A stretch of DNA of 64,000 nt, taken from contig JANOJL010000058.1 in the NCBI GenBank assembly GCA_031418715.1, forward strand, positions 22,122 to 86,121. Direction: 5' to 3'. The position numbers and the translations under genes were made by a program. The notes under the pieces are model-generated. The model was not told where the DNA came from. It saw only the letters and a list, made by a program, of their open reading frames with translations, and searched no databases. Below are positions 9,919 to 18,337 of this stretch, piece after piece (the stretch's first letter is position 1; each line of letters starts with the position of its first letter). The DNA comes from JANMDU01 sp031418715 (GTDB lineage: Bacteria > Pseudomonadota > Gammaproteobacteria > Burkholderiales > Burkholderiaceae_C).

Positions 9919-9940
9919 AATAGATGCTTGTTTATCTATT
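9919..9940. promoter_or_regulatory. Inverted repeat upstream of cqsA-like gene, possible operator
   Basis: AATAGAT (9919-9925) is exactly complementary to ATCTATT (9934-9940) across an 8-base loop. It lies 16 bases before the start codon of the autoinducer synthase and just ahead of its GAGG ribosome-binding site. It could bind a regulator or fold in the mRNA leader. This is inference from position and symmetry only. Confidence 0.35.
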
Positions 9941-9956
9941 TACATTGAGGTTTTAT

Positions 9957-11222
9957 ATGAATTGGTCCCTTGCTTCAGAAGTTTTCCCCTGTGATCCTGG
10001 TATTTCCACACACCTGCATCAGCGAATTGAGCGTGATTTCGCACAACGCTGGAATCAATTGTGGAGCGGGCGTTCGCTACTGCATGGGCGCACACCTAAC
10101 TCCAACTCGGTGCGTCTGAATGGCAACGACTATCTTGGATTGACGGGACATCCCGATATCGTTCGAGCCCAAACACAGGCTATGTGCAACGATGCGGAAT
10201 TTGCAATTCAATCGAGCGTGTTTTTGCACGGTGCACATCCAGTGCGAGATCTGGAGCGCGGCTTAGCTGGCTGGATGGGCAAGGAAGATGGTTTGATTTG
10301 CCAATCAGGCTATGCAGCCAATCTGGGCTTGCTGCAAGCGATTGCCGATGAATCCACACCTGTTTACATCGACACACTGGCACATATGTCTTTATGGGAA
10401 GGCGCGAGAGCCGCCAAGGCACCCGCACTGCCCTTTCGCCATAACGACCCGGCACATCTGGCCAAACTGATGGCGCGGAACGGTCCAGGAATCGTGATCG
10501 TTGATTCTGTGTACAGCACGACAGGGGCTCTCTGCCCTCTTGCAGATATGGTGGATGTGTCGCGCAAGGCGGGCAGCATGATTGTGGTGGATGAATCGCA
10601 CTCGCTTGGCACGCATGGACCAGCCGGAGCGGGCTTGTGCGCAGAGCTGGGGTTGGCTAACGAAGTGCATTTCATCACCGCCAGTTTGGCTAAAGCGTTT
10701 GCTGGCCGGGCGGGCTATTTCACTGTGCCAGCGGCTATGCGTAACTATGTGCTCAGTTTCAGCTATCCCAACATGTTCAGCTCTTGCCTGCTTCCTCACG
10801 AAATCGCTGCCTTGGCTGCCACGTTGGAAGTTATCAAAGTCAGCAATATAGAGCGTAGCCGCCTGCATCATTTCTCGCGCCAATTACGCGAAGGATTGGC
10901 AGAGCGGGGTTATCCAGTCCATCAAGGCACAGAGCAAATCATCGCGCTTGAGTCAGGCACTGAGCCTGCCACCATGATCTTGCGCGATTTGTTGGAAGAA
11001 CGGGATGTGTTTGGCGCCGTGTTCTGCGCGCCTGCAACGAGTCGCAACCGCACGATGGTACGCCTCACCGTTAGTAGCGCCTTGACACAAGCCGAAATTG
11101 ACCATGTGTTGAATGCGGCGGCTGAGGTCGCGCCATTGGTCAAGCCTTGGGATTGGCCTTTGGCTCGGCGCGCCGCCATGTCGCACGAGTCTTCGGCGCA
11201 TGAAATGTCGACTTTGGCCTGA
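9957..11222 (+). CDS. cqsA: CqsA/LqsA-type alpha-hydroxyketone autoinducer synthase
   Basis: This is a PLP-dependent alpha-oxoamine synthase of 421 residues that should condense an acyl-CoA with an amino acid-derived substrate to make an alpha-hydroxyketone signal of the CAI-1/LAI-1 type. The stretch IDTLAHMSLWEGAR, VDESHSLGTHGPAGAGL and ITASLAKAFAGRAGYF is closer to Vibrio CqsA as I recall it than to BioF or Kbl. The Schiff-base lysine is K246. The start at 9957 is preceded by GAGG at a good distance. A response regulator, a sensor kinase and a LuxR-type gene follow, which supports a signalling role. The actual signal chain length cannot be read from the sequence. Confidence 0.93.
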   Translation: MNWSLASEVFPCDPGISTHLHQRIERDFAQRWNQLWSGRSLLHGRTPNSNSVRLNGNDYLGLTGHPDIVRAQTQAMCNDAEFAIQSSVFLHGAHPVRDLERGLAGWMGKEDGLICQSGYAANLGLLQAIADESTPVYIDTLAHMSLWEGARAAKAPALPFRHNDPAHLAKLMARNGPGIVIVDSVYSTTGALCPLADMVDVSRKAGSMIVVDESHSLGTHGPAGAGLCAELGLANEVHFITASLAKAFAGRAGYFTVPAAMRNYVLSFSYPNMFSSCLLPHEIAALAATLEVIKVSNIERSRLHHFSRQLREGLAERGYPVHQGTEQIIALESGTEPATMILRDLLEERDVFGAVFCAPATSRNRTMVRLTVSSALTQAEIDHVLNAAAEVAPLVKPWDWPLARRAAMSHESSAHEMSTLA

Positions 11223-11249
11223 GGAATTCTCATGGCGAGTCAGAAGTGA

Positions 11250-12230
11250 TCACGCATCCAGATCTACGCCGCGCTCAGGCTGACTTGCTAGGAAGGCACG
11301 ATACCCGAGACCCACACTGCCCAAAGCAGTTTGTTGAAAATGCGCTGCCATCAGATGGCCGCCAGTGCCAAGCGCCATCGCAGGGGCAGATTGCGGCGCT
11401 TGATGTATGCCTAGTGCTTGTAGCCATTCGGCATCACTGAGTACCCGTCCTTCAGAAATCGCAGCCACAGTCTGCGTATCGTGCCCCGCAGCCTTGGCCA
11501 AATCCACTGCGGCAGCTAAATCTTTGTGCATCTCAAATTGCAGCCAATGCGCCTGCCCCAAGGTGTCTAGTGCGAGCAGACCAAAAGGTTCAGGCAGCAC
11601 GACATATTCCACGCAGTCGTTACGCTTGAGCCAGTCCTGCAATGACTGCTGCACAGCGCGGTCTTGCAGCGCCTGCTGCTGACTGCGCCGCAGCACATTA
11701 CGCCAAATACCTTCGTGAAAATCCATCGGCGCGTTGTAATGCTGGCGCAATGCGCTCACCAATTGCTGCGCCAAATCAGGGCTCTGCTTGGTCACATAAC
11801 GATCAATCAGTCCATCATTGAAGGCCGAGACGGCGATATGTTCATCCGCCTTGCCGGTGAGTAAAACGCGATAAGGAGGCCAAGGCGGGCTGGCCTTGAG
11901 CACCTCCAACCCTGTGGCAGCAGGCATCGCGTAGTCCACCACGGCGATGCTCGGCAGGCCGTAGCGCTGATGCTGCGCGCGCCAATAGGCCAACACTAAG
12001 CCAGGTAATGGCTTGCCTTTGTGCCACTGGTTGACGATATTTTGATGCTTGGCGACATCGTCTTCCCATTGCTGCGATTGCGCATGCACTTGCGCTAAAT
12101 AGTCGCGCATACGCGTGTGAAAGCGAATGCACCAATCGCGTGGCAACACAATGGCCAGCATCTCTAGGTAAGGTGTCTCGTCATCGAGAAACACCAAGGA
12201 GCTAGGCCGGTGATAAAGGGGAAATTTCAT
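11250..12230 (-). CDS. LqsR/JqsR-like response regulator
   Basis: The 326-residue product has a receiver-like domain. D16-D17 are in VFLDDETPY, the probable phosphorylated residue is D99 in IAVVDYAMPAATGLEVL, T125 is in VLLTGKA, and K148 is in RYVTKQ. A long insert of about 60 residues separates the first acidic pair from D99, unlike standard CheY-type receivers. The C-terminal half (about 165-326) has no recognised DNA-binding motif. Its start overlaps the 3' end of the kinase gene by 29 bp, so the two are translationally linked. By context it is the cognate regulator of the quorum-sensing kinase, comparable to LqsR in Legionella or JqsR in Janthinobacterium; that naming is inferred. Confidence 0.8.
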   Translation of the reverse strand: MKFPLYHRPSSLVFLDDETPYLEMLAIVLPRDWCIRFHTRMRDYLAQVHAQSQQWEDDVAKHQNIVNQWHKGKPLPGLVLAYWRAQHQRYGLPSIAVVDYAMPAATGLEVLKASPPWPPYRVLLTGKADEHIAVSAFNDGLIDRYVTKQSPDLAQQLVSALRQHYNAPMDFHEGIWRNVLRRSQQQALQDRAVQQSLQDWLKRNDCVEYVVLPEPFGLLALDTLGQAHWLQFEMHKDLAAAVDLAKAAGHDTQTVAAISEGRVLSDAEWLQALGIHQAPQSAPAMALGTGGHLMAAHFQQTALGSVGLGYRAFLASQPERGVDLDA

Positions 12231-13512
12231 GGTTAGACGGAGTTTCTTCGGAAGGAGCAGGTTGGCAAGGCAATTGGAGGGTGAAGGTCGCGCCCATGTC
12301 AGGCTCGGCGTGAACCAAGATCGTGCCATGGGCGGCCTCGACCACTTGTTTGCAAAACGCGAGCCCTAGGCCGTGGCCTGTTTCGTTGGCAGTGGAGAAA
12401 AAGGGTTCAAAAATCAGCTTGAACTTACTGGGCTCGATACCCACACCGTTGTCGGTCAGCTGAATGCGCCCCACAGCATCGCGCATGCCAAGCTCAATGC
12501 GCAAGTCGCCAGGGTTGCAGCGCGATTGCGCTGTTTTGAGTGAATGAAGTGCATTTTTGATCAGGTTGTTCAGCACCTGCGTAAACTGGCGCATCGAGCC
12601 ATGAAACCAAAAATCGGCGTGTACTGTCACTCTCACACACTGACGCTCTCGCTTCGAGCCAAAGGGATAATCGTGCAATACTTTTTGAACCAATTTTTTG
12701 GCTGAAATCAGCTCTGTTGCCAGCGGTTGGTATGTATAACGTGCATTGGCCATCTGCAAATCAACATGGTGATTGATGGCGCGTGTGAGTGCATCCATAC
12801 GCGTAGCAAGTTCGTCTAAGCGCTCTTCATGGGAATGATCCATGGCAACCGATTCGATGCGTATGGCTTGTGCAATCAGCGCCATGGTTGCCAAGGGTGT
12901 GCGCAGCTCATGAGCCATGATACCGATCACATTCAAAGAATGGCGCAGTCGCTCTCGCCGCAGGTTAGCGCTGGATAGGGCTAGTAGCAAACCGCTGCTC
13001 ATAGCAAACAAAAAGATCACGCAATGCTCAAATGGAAGCGACTGCACGTTTTTCAGCTGTGTTGCGGCTAACAGCGTGGCTATCGTTGCTCCGACGAACA
13101 AGCCTATTGTGGCGAGCCGCCAGTCAGTTAGTTGGTAATACACCACGATCATCGTAGCTACAGTAGCCATCCAAATGGCTGAGCCAGCATTCATCCAGTA
13201 CATCCAGATGAAAAAGAAAGGCAGCTGTAGCCAACAAACAAAACTGAAGTAGAGCTGCATCCCGCGTGTGTGGCTCAGATTACCGGGCGGCTGAAAGAGC
13301 AAACCCAGCCCCGTCGCGGCTATCAATGAGCGCACAAGGCCATCTTCAAACTGCTGGGGCAGCAAGACAGTCCATATCCACCAAAACGCGAGATGCCCCA
13401 GCAGTGTAAAAACACCCAGCCATTGCAGCCTCCGCCTAGAGGGATGCAAGATGATTTCCATCTCAGGCATCACGATCCAGTTTTTGAGTTTTTTCCAAGC
13501 GCTATCAGTCAT
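12202..13512 (-). CDS. CqsS/LqsS-like sensor histidine kinase
   Basis: The 436-residue membrane kinase has about six hydrophobic segments in residues 25-180, no periplasmic loop of size, then a HisKA region with H201 in GIMAHELRTPLATM and an HATPase domain with NLIKNALHSL, LTDNGVGIEP and GHGLGLAFC. This layout matches CqsS/LqsS receptors for alpha-hydroxyketones, which sense the signal through their membrane helices. There is no attached receiver domain; the receiver is encoded separately downstream. The start MTDSAWKKL at 13512 is chosen because the upstream extension looks non-coding. It diverges from the LuxR-type gene. Confidence 0.85.
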   Translation of the reverse strand: MTDSAWKKLKNWIVMPEMEIILHPSRRRLQWLGVFTLLGHLAFWWIWTVLLPQQFEDGLVRSLIAATGLGLLFQPPGNLSHTRGMQLYFSFVCWLQLPFFFIWMYWMNAGSAIWMATVATMIVVYYQLTDWRLATIGLFVGATIATLLAATQLKNVQSLPFEHCVIFLFAMSSGLLLALSSANLRRERLRHSLNVIGIMAHELRTPLATMALIAQAIRIESVAMDHSHEERLDELATRMDALTRAINHHVDLQMANARYTYQPLATELISAKKLVQKVLHDYPFGSKRERQCVRVTVHADFWFHGSMRQFTQVLNNLIKNALHSLKTAQSRCNPGDLRIELGMRDAVGRIQLTDNGVGIEPSKFKLIFEPFFSTANETGHGLGLAFCKQVVEAAHGTILVHAEPDMGATFTLQLPCQPAPSEETPSNHEISPLSPA

Positions 13513-13623
13513 TGTGGGATGAGTTTGAGGCTTTAAGTTTCCAAATGTGTAATTTTGGATTTTTTTGATAAGTTTGACGTTGCTTATTGTGAGCTTGTTT
13601 TGATTGACAGGCATACTTCAGTG

Positions 13624-14292
13624 ATGTACCAGCCTGCGAATTTTGACAGCGTGATGCTCGATGGCCTGCTTGCTGACTGGATGGCTGCGCTGCAATCCGA
13701 GGCAGTAGAGGCACTTATCGTGCTCGGACCAGATGTCCAAGAGACAGCTCGGCATCGCTGTGTCCGCGTTGTGCATCCACCGCGCCTGCAAGCGATGGCG
13801 CAGGCCTTGGCCGACAGTGAAGAGTTTGGTCTCGATTGGTTGGAGTCTGATTCTCCGTTGGCGATTTGGCAAGACATTTCACGCGGCAGCTATGCCGATT
13901 TGAGTCGCTGGCGTGTGCTCGCTCTTTCGCATGGCCTGCAATCGATGGTACGCGTGGCCTTCATGTTGCCGCGCGGCAAAGCACTGGAATGCTATTTGAT
14001 GACACCGCGCGCCTTACACGACAAAAGTGAAGCAACGGCTTTGGTGTGGTCGATCCTCAACATCTGGCCGCGCATCAAGCGCGGCATGGCCGAGGTGATT
14101 TGTCCCTTGAGTCCACGCGAGAAAGAATGTCTTGCCTTGGCTTTTGATGGCCTCACGGCATCAGAAACTGGGAAACAACTCGAATGCAGCGAGCGTACGG
14201 TGAATTACTACCTCTCCAATGCGATGCGCAAATTGGGTGTGGACAACAAACTCGCTGCTGTGGAGCGGGCGATTTGGTATGGCGTGATCTGA
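13624..14292 (+). CDS. LuxR-family transcriptional regulator
   Basis: The product (222 residues from MYQPANFDSV; the frame is open to 13555) has an N-terminal domain like autoinducer-binding domains and a C-terminal LuxR helix-turn-helix, LSPREKECLALAFDGLTASE followed by CSERTVNYYLSNAMRKLGV. It diverges from the sensor kinase gene with a gap of about 110 bp that should hold both promoters. The neighbourhood suggests it belongs to the quorum-sensing cassette. No acyl-homoserine-lactone synthase gene is nearby, so it may be an orphan LuxR or respond to another ligand. Confidence 0.88.
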   Translation: MYQPANFDSVMLDGLLADWMAALQSEAVEALIVLGPDVQETARHRCVRVVHPPRLQAMAQALADSEEFGLDWLESDSPLAIWQDISRGSYADLSRWRVLALSHGLQSMVRVAFMLPRGKALECYLMTPRALHDKSEATALVWSILNIWPRIKRGMAEVICPLSPREKECLALAFDGLTASETGKQLECSERTVNYYLSNAMRKLGVDNKLAAVERAIWYGVI

Positions 14293-14476
14293 GCAGATCA
14301 ATGCTGGCCTGAGCTGAGTCACGTCTTGCACCGACTCTTCATGGGCCGCAGCGAGAGCCAGCAACGACACACACCTTGCGGCTTGCCAATCTCTGAATAC
14401 CCATTGGCAAGCCTGCTTCGTTGAAACTGTAAGGCAAGCTGATCGCAGGCAGGCAGGCCGGCTAAGGTGGCGTAAA
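14293..14476 (-). pseudogene. Amidase C-terminal remnant (minus strand, frameshifted)
   Basis: Read on the minus strand, the sequence encodes LPAISLPYSFNEAGLPMGIQ and, in another frame, SLLALAAAHEESVQDVTQLR, which together match the C terminus of amidase-signature enzymes (GatA-like). A tandem CTGC slippage near 14446-14460 breaks the frame before LPAIS, and a second shift follows MGIQ. No start or catalytic Ser-Ser-Lys region is present. It is a decayed fragment that ends near the luxR-type gene. Confidence 0.7.
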
Positions 14477-14485
14477 TCACAAAAA

Positions 14486-14790
14486 GTGACCGACCCCGAT
14501 TTCCGTGCAGAGGCTGAGCTCGGTAGTCAACTCACCGTTCTCGACATTCAAAAGCTTCACGCCCGGCGCGGCGCTTTGGGCAGTCGCATGCGCCAGTGGA
14601 TGAAAAGCGCTAGCAACCCGAAGGGCGACGACCTACTCATCACGCCTGCTCCATCCCCTGCGGCTTAACGCGAGATGGCCTGCCCATTGGCCTGCAAATC
14701 GCCGGTCCGATGTTTGGTGATGCGCAGGTGCTCCGCGCAGCGCGAGCTTACGAAAAGTTGCACCAGATACCGCGCTCGCAACTGTCTTGA
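14486..14790 (+). pseudogene. Amidase C-terminal remnant (plus strand, internal deletion)
   Basis: The first part encodes TDPDFRAEAELGS, RRGALGSRMRQWM and DDLLITPAPSPAA, typical of the region before the C-terminal block of amidases. After 14650 another frame continues with CSIPCGLTRDGLPIGLQIAG and VLRAARAYEKLHQIP up to a TGA at 14788. The normal stretch between these two parts is missing, so there is an internal deletion with a frameshift. It lies head to head with the minus-strand amidase remnant, which suggests a rearrangement near 14480. Confidence 0.7.
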
Positions 14791-14869
14791 TCAGAACACT
14801 AGTACAAACACCCCACAAAGCGCAGCGCCACATTGGCCATAATGGCAAACCACTTTTTGCCATACCGCC

Positions 14870-15685
14870 ATGACACTCCTAGCTATCGACGTTGGAAATA
14901 CCCGCCTGAAATGGGCGATTTATAGCCATGCGCAGCCTGGGGCAGAGCTGCTGGCCTCGGGCGCAGAATTTTTAGAACAAATTGAAAACCTTGCTGAAGG
15001 CGCTTGGGCGAATGTGCCTCAAAAAGACGCGCCCACCAAGATGATCGGCTGCATCGTGGCAGGCGATGCGCTGCGCCAGCGCGTGCAAGAGCAGATCATG
15101 GAGCGCTGGGATTTGCATCCGCAATGGGTGCTGTCTAGTCAACAAGAGGCCGGGCTCGTGAATGGCTACGACCATCCGCTGCGCCTCGGAGCGGATCGCT
15201 GGGTGGCGATGATTGGCGCTTGGCATCGCATGATGGCTGTGCATGCTGCTGCTCCTAAGCCGATGGTGGTGGTGATGGTGGGCACGGCTGTGACCGTGGA
15301 GGCGATTGGCGTGCAGCATTCGCCCGATGGCAGTTCGCAAGGCAAATTTCTCGGCGGCTTCATCTTGCCCGGCCATGGCATCATGCTCAAAGCGCTCGAA
15401 TCCGGCACAGCGGGCTTGCATGTGCCAACAGGTGATGTGAAAGAATTCCCGACCAACACGAGCGATGCGCTCACCAGCGGCGGCACCTATGCGATTGCAG
15501 GCGCCGTGCGCCGTATGCGCCACCATGTACAAAACCGCTGCGGTCAAGATCCAGTGCTTTATATGACGGGCGGTGCAGGCTGGAAGATGCATCCTTGGCT
15601 CGGGCTGGAGGATGTAGAGCTGGTGGACAATCTGATCTTTGACGGTTTGCTGGAGGTGGCGTTAAGTCGGGCAATCTCCGTTTGA
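14870..15685 (+). CDS. coaX: Type III pantothenate kinase
   Basis: CoaX phosphorylates pantothenate, the first step of coenzyme A synthesis. The 271-residue product starts MTLLAIDVGNTRLKWAI, the phosphate-binding motif of the ASKHA fold, and has LRLGADRWVAMIGAWH and VGTAVTVEAI typical of the type III enzyme. The usual neighbour birA is not present; an amidase remnant lies upstream instead. The length is normal for the family. Confidence 0.95.
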   Translation: MTLLAIDVGNTRLKWAIYSHAQPGAELLASGAEFLEQIENLAEGAWANVPQKDAPTKMIGCIVAGDALRQRVQEQIMERWDLHPQWVLSSQQEAGLVNGYDHPLRLGADRWVAMIGAWHRMMAVHAAAPKPMVVVMVGTAVTVEAIGVQHSPDGSSQGKFLGGFILPGHGIMLKALESGTAGLHVPTGDVKEFPTNTSDALTSGGTYAIAGAVRRMRHHVQNRCGQDPVLYMTGGAGWKMHPWLGLEDVELVDNLIFDGLLEVALSRAISV

Positions 15686-16078
15686 GTTGTGTGATGTCTA
15701 CCGCTTCTTCCTTGTCCTGCTTATTTCCGCATTCGGGTTAAACGCATTATTTTGCTCGCAAGCTTTGCGTAAGCTACGCATTCATTGATCTGTTGCACAA
15801 CATGCAATCACCGCCGATGGCTTCAATGAGTTTCGTCATTCACTCTCGGTCAAGCATCCGGGCAACTGGCCTTCAAATATCGGCATGTGGAAGTCATCTT
15901 GGGCAACAAAAGCGCGCGGCTAACACGGGCGGCTCAGCGGAAGTAGGCCGGCTACGCCATGTGACGGAGCATCGGTTTTTCCCCAGAACGTTGGTCGCTA
16001 CGAACATCCCTGTCAATGTTGAGCAAACTGGGACACAAGCCAAGAGCTAAAGCTGCAAGACCCAGCGGCTTGATGCGG
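15686..16078. other. Intergenic stretch without a supported gene
   Basis: This 393-bp stretch between coaX and prmA contains only short open frames. None resembles a family I recognise and none has a clear ribosome-binding site. The base composition and broken frames could fit a decayed gene, but I cannot identify which one. Confidence 0.5.
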
Positions 16079-16975
16079 TCAGATTGAGGCTGTCATCAAA
16101 ATCCAACCGTCTTCCCGGTCTGAAACCTCGAGCTTCGCATAAGGCGCATAAGCGGCTTTGAGCTCGTCTTCCTGCCGCTCCAAAATACCTGCGAGCACGA
16201 GATGGCCGCTGGGCGCGACATGCTGGGTAAGCAAAGGCGCGAGCACCTTGAGCGGCGTGGCCAAGATGTTGGCTAGCACCACGCGATAACTGTGCGGTTC
16301 GCTGCTCACCTGATCTGGCAAGCCTGCGTTCAAAGTCACTTGATTGGCCAGCGCATTGTCTTGTGTGGACTGTACGGCAGCTTCGTCAATATCCACCGCA
16401 TCAATAAAGGATGCGCCATGCAGCGCTACGCCAATGGCTAAGATGCCGCTGCCGCAACCGTAATCCAAGACGCGCTGATCTTGCAAGGCAGCTTCATGCG
16501 CCGCGATCCAGCGCAGACACATACGGGTGGTGGGGTGCGTGCCCGTGCCGAAGGCCAAACCTGGATCGAGCGTGATGATTTTGCTAGCACCTGCTGGCTT
16601 GTCGTGCCAAGTTGGGACAATCCAAAACTCTGGCGTAATTTCTACCGGTGTGAACTGCGATTGCGTGAGGCGCACCCAGTCTTGATCGTGAATTTCTACA
16701 AGTCCCAAGCCCTTGCATTGGGTATAAAAATCTTGATGCGCCAGCGTAGCTTCTGCGTCGAATGCTATCTCTTTAGTAGCATACAGCGCTTTGACCACCG
16801 ACCGGTACCAGCCAGCTTTCGGTGGCGGCATGCCCGGCTCGCCAAACAAGGCTTGTTCAGCAGGCGTGGCCACATCAGCGTCTTCCACGCTCACGCTCAA
16901 AGCATCGAGTGCTTCTAGCGCTTCGCTTAGGGTTTCAACTTCGCTTTCTGGGCAGAGTATGGAGAGTTCAAACAT
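16079..16975 (-). CDS. prmA: Ribosomal protein L11 methyltransferase
   Basis: PrmA trimethylates ribosomal protein L11 using S-adenosylmethionine. The 298-residue product has an N-terminal substrate-recognition domain (about 1-75) and a Rossmann methyltransferase domain with LDPGLAFGTGTHPTTRMCLR and the SAM-binding VLDYGCGSGILAIGVALHGA. VVLANILATPL is the family motif after the core strand. Its start overlaps the accC stop codon (ATGA), so it is the last gene of an accB-accC-prmA operon. Confidence 0.96.
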   Translation of the reverse strand: MFELSILCPESEVETLSEALEALDALSVSVEDADVATPAEQALFGEPGMPPPKAGWYRSVVKALYATKEIAFDAEATLAHQDFYTQCKGLGLVEIHDQDWVRLTQSQFTPVEITPEFWIVPTWHDKPAGASKIITLDPGLAFGTGTHPTTRMCLRWIAAHEAALQDQRVLDYGCGSGILAIGVALHGASFIDAVDIDEAAVQSTQDNALANQVTLNAGLPDQVSSEPHSYRVVLANILATPLKVLAPLLTQHVAPSGHLVLAGILERQEDELKAAYAPYAKLEVSDREDGWILMTASI

Positions 16976-18324
16976 CAGCGCTTACGGATTTTCATCCACT
17001 CTTCTAAATAGTGAATATTGGTACCACCTTGCATGAATTTGGCATCAGCCATCAGCTCGCGGTGCAGCGGCACATTGGTTTTGATGCCTTCGATCACGGT
17101 CTCATCCAACGCTGTACGCATGCGTAAGAGTGCTTGCTCGCGCGTAGGCGCATGCACGATGATTTTGCCGATCATGCTGTCGTAATTCGGTGGGACGTAA
17201 TAGTTGGTATATGCATGCGAATCCACGCGCACACCCGGGCCACCGGGCGGATGCCAGAGACTGATGCGGCCAGGGCAAGGCATGAAGGTGTACGGATCTT
17301 CCGCATTCACGCGGCATTCAATCGAATGGCCGCGAATCTCAACCTGCCGCTGTGTGAACGGCAGCTTCTCGCCCGCCGCCACGCGAATTTGCGTTTGTAC
17401 AATATCCACACCCGTGATCATCTCCGTCACTGGATGCTCCACTTGCACGCGCGTGTTCATCTCAATAAAATAAAACTCGCCGTTTTCGAAGAGAAATTCA
17501 AACGTACCCGCGCCGCGATAACCGATCTTTTTACAAGCTGTCGCGCAACGATCGCCAATGCGTTCGATCAGCTTGCGCGGAATGCCCGGCGCTGGCGCTT
17601 CTTCGATGATTTTCTGGTGGCGGCGCTGCATAGAGCAATCGCGCTCGCCCAGATAGACAGCATTTTTAAACGTGTCGGCAATGATTTGGATTTCAATATG
17701 ACGCGGATTTTGGAGGAATTTTTCCATATACACCGCTGGATTGCCAAAGGCTGCGCCTGCTTCTGCCTTGGTCATCGTCACCGCATTGATCAGCGCCGCT
17801 TCGGTGTGCACCACGCGCATCCCGCGCCCGCCGCCGCCGCCAGCAGCTTTGATGATGATTGGGTAGCCCACTTTTTTGGCAATCGCTTTGATCGTTGGCG
17901 CGTCATCGGGCAAAGCGCCCTCTGAGCCGGGCACGCAGGGCACACCCGCGCGAATCATGGCTTGCTTGGCCGAGACTTTGTCGCCCATCAAACGAATGGA
18001 GTCGCCTGTGGGGCCGATGAATTTGAAGCCCGATTGCTCCACGCGATCTGCAAAGTCAGAGTTTTCGCTCAAAAAGCCGTAGCCAGGGTGAATCGCCTCG
18101 GCATCGGTCACTTCCGCTGTCGCGATGATGGCGGGCATATTGAGATAGCTTTGGGCAGACGGCGCAGGGCCAATGCACACCGCTTCGTCGGCCAACTTCA
18201 CATACTTGGCTTCACGATCCGCCTCGGAATACACCACCACAGATTTCACGCCTAGTTCGCGGCAGGCTCTTTGGATGCGTAGGGCAATTTCGCCACGGTT
18301 GGCGATCAGAATTTTCTTAAACAT
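16975..18324 (-). CDS. accC: Biotin carboxylase subunit of acetyl-CoA carboxylase
   Basis: AccC carboxylates the biotin on AccB using ATP and bicarbonate, the first half-reaction of fatty acid synthesis. The 449-residue product starts MFKKILIANRGEIALRIQRA, and the Gly-rich ATP lid KAAGGGGGRGMRVV and the catalytic FIEMNTRVQVEHPVTE are intact. The start at 18324 is preferred because it matches the family; seven upstream codons are open. The gene follows accB after 13 bp and overlaps prmA by one base. Confidence 0.97.
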   Translation of the reverse strand: MFKKILIANRGEIALRIQRACRELGVKSVVVYSEADREAKYVKLADEAVCIGPAPSAQSYLNMPAIIATAEVTDAEAIHPGYGFLSENSDFADRVEQSGFKFIGPTGDSIRLMGDKVSAKQAMIRAGVPCVPGSEGALPDDAPTIKAIAKKVGYPIIIKAAGGGGGRGMRVVHTEAALINAVTMTKAEAGAAFGNPAVYMEKFLQNPRHIEIQIIADTFKNAVYLGERDCSMQRRHQKIIEEAPAPGIPRKLIERIGDRCATACKKIGYRGAGTFEFLFENGEFYFIEMNTRVQVEHPVTEMITGVDIVQTQIRVAAGEKLPFTQRQVEIRGHSIECRVNAEDPYTFMPCPGRISLWHPPGGPGVRVDSHAYTNYYVPPNYDSMIGKIIVHAPTREQALLRMRTALDETVIEGIKTNVPLHRELMADAKFMQGGTNIHYLEEWMKIRKR

Positions 18325-18337
18325 GAGGGTGCTAGCC

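Noticed and set aside
15793..16050. 85-codon frame between coaX and prmA
   Set aside because: No ribosome-binding site, no recognisable domain, and low-quality composition; left as intergenic.
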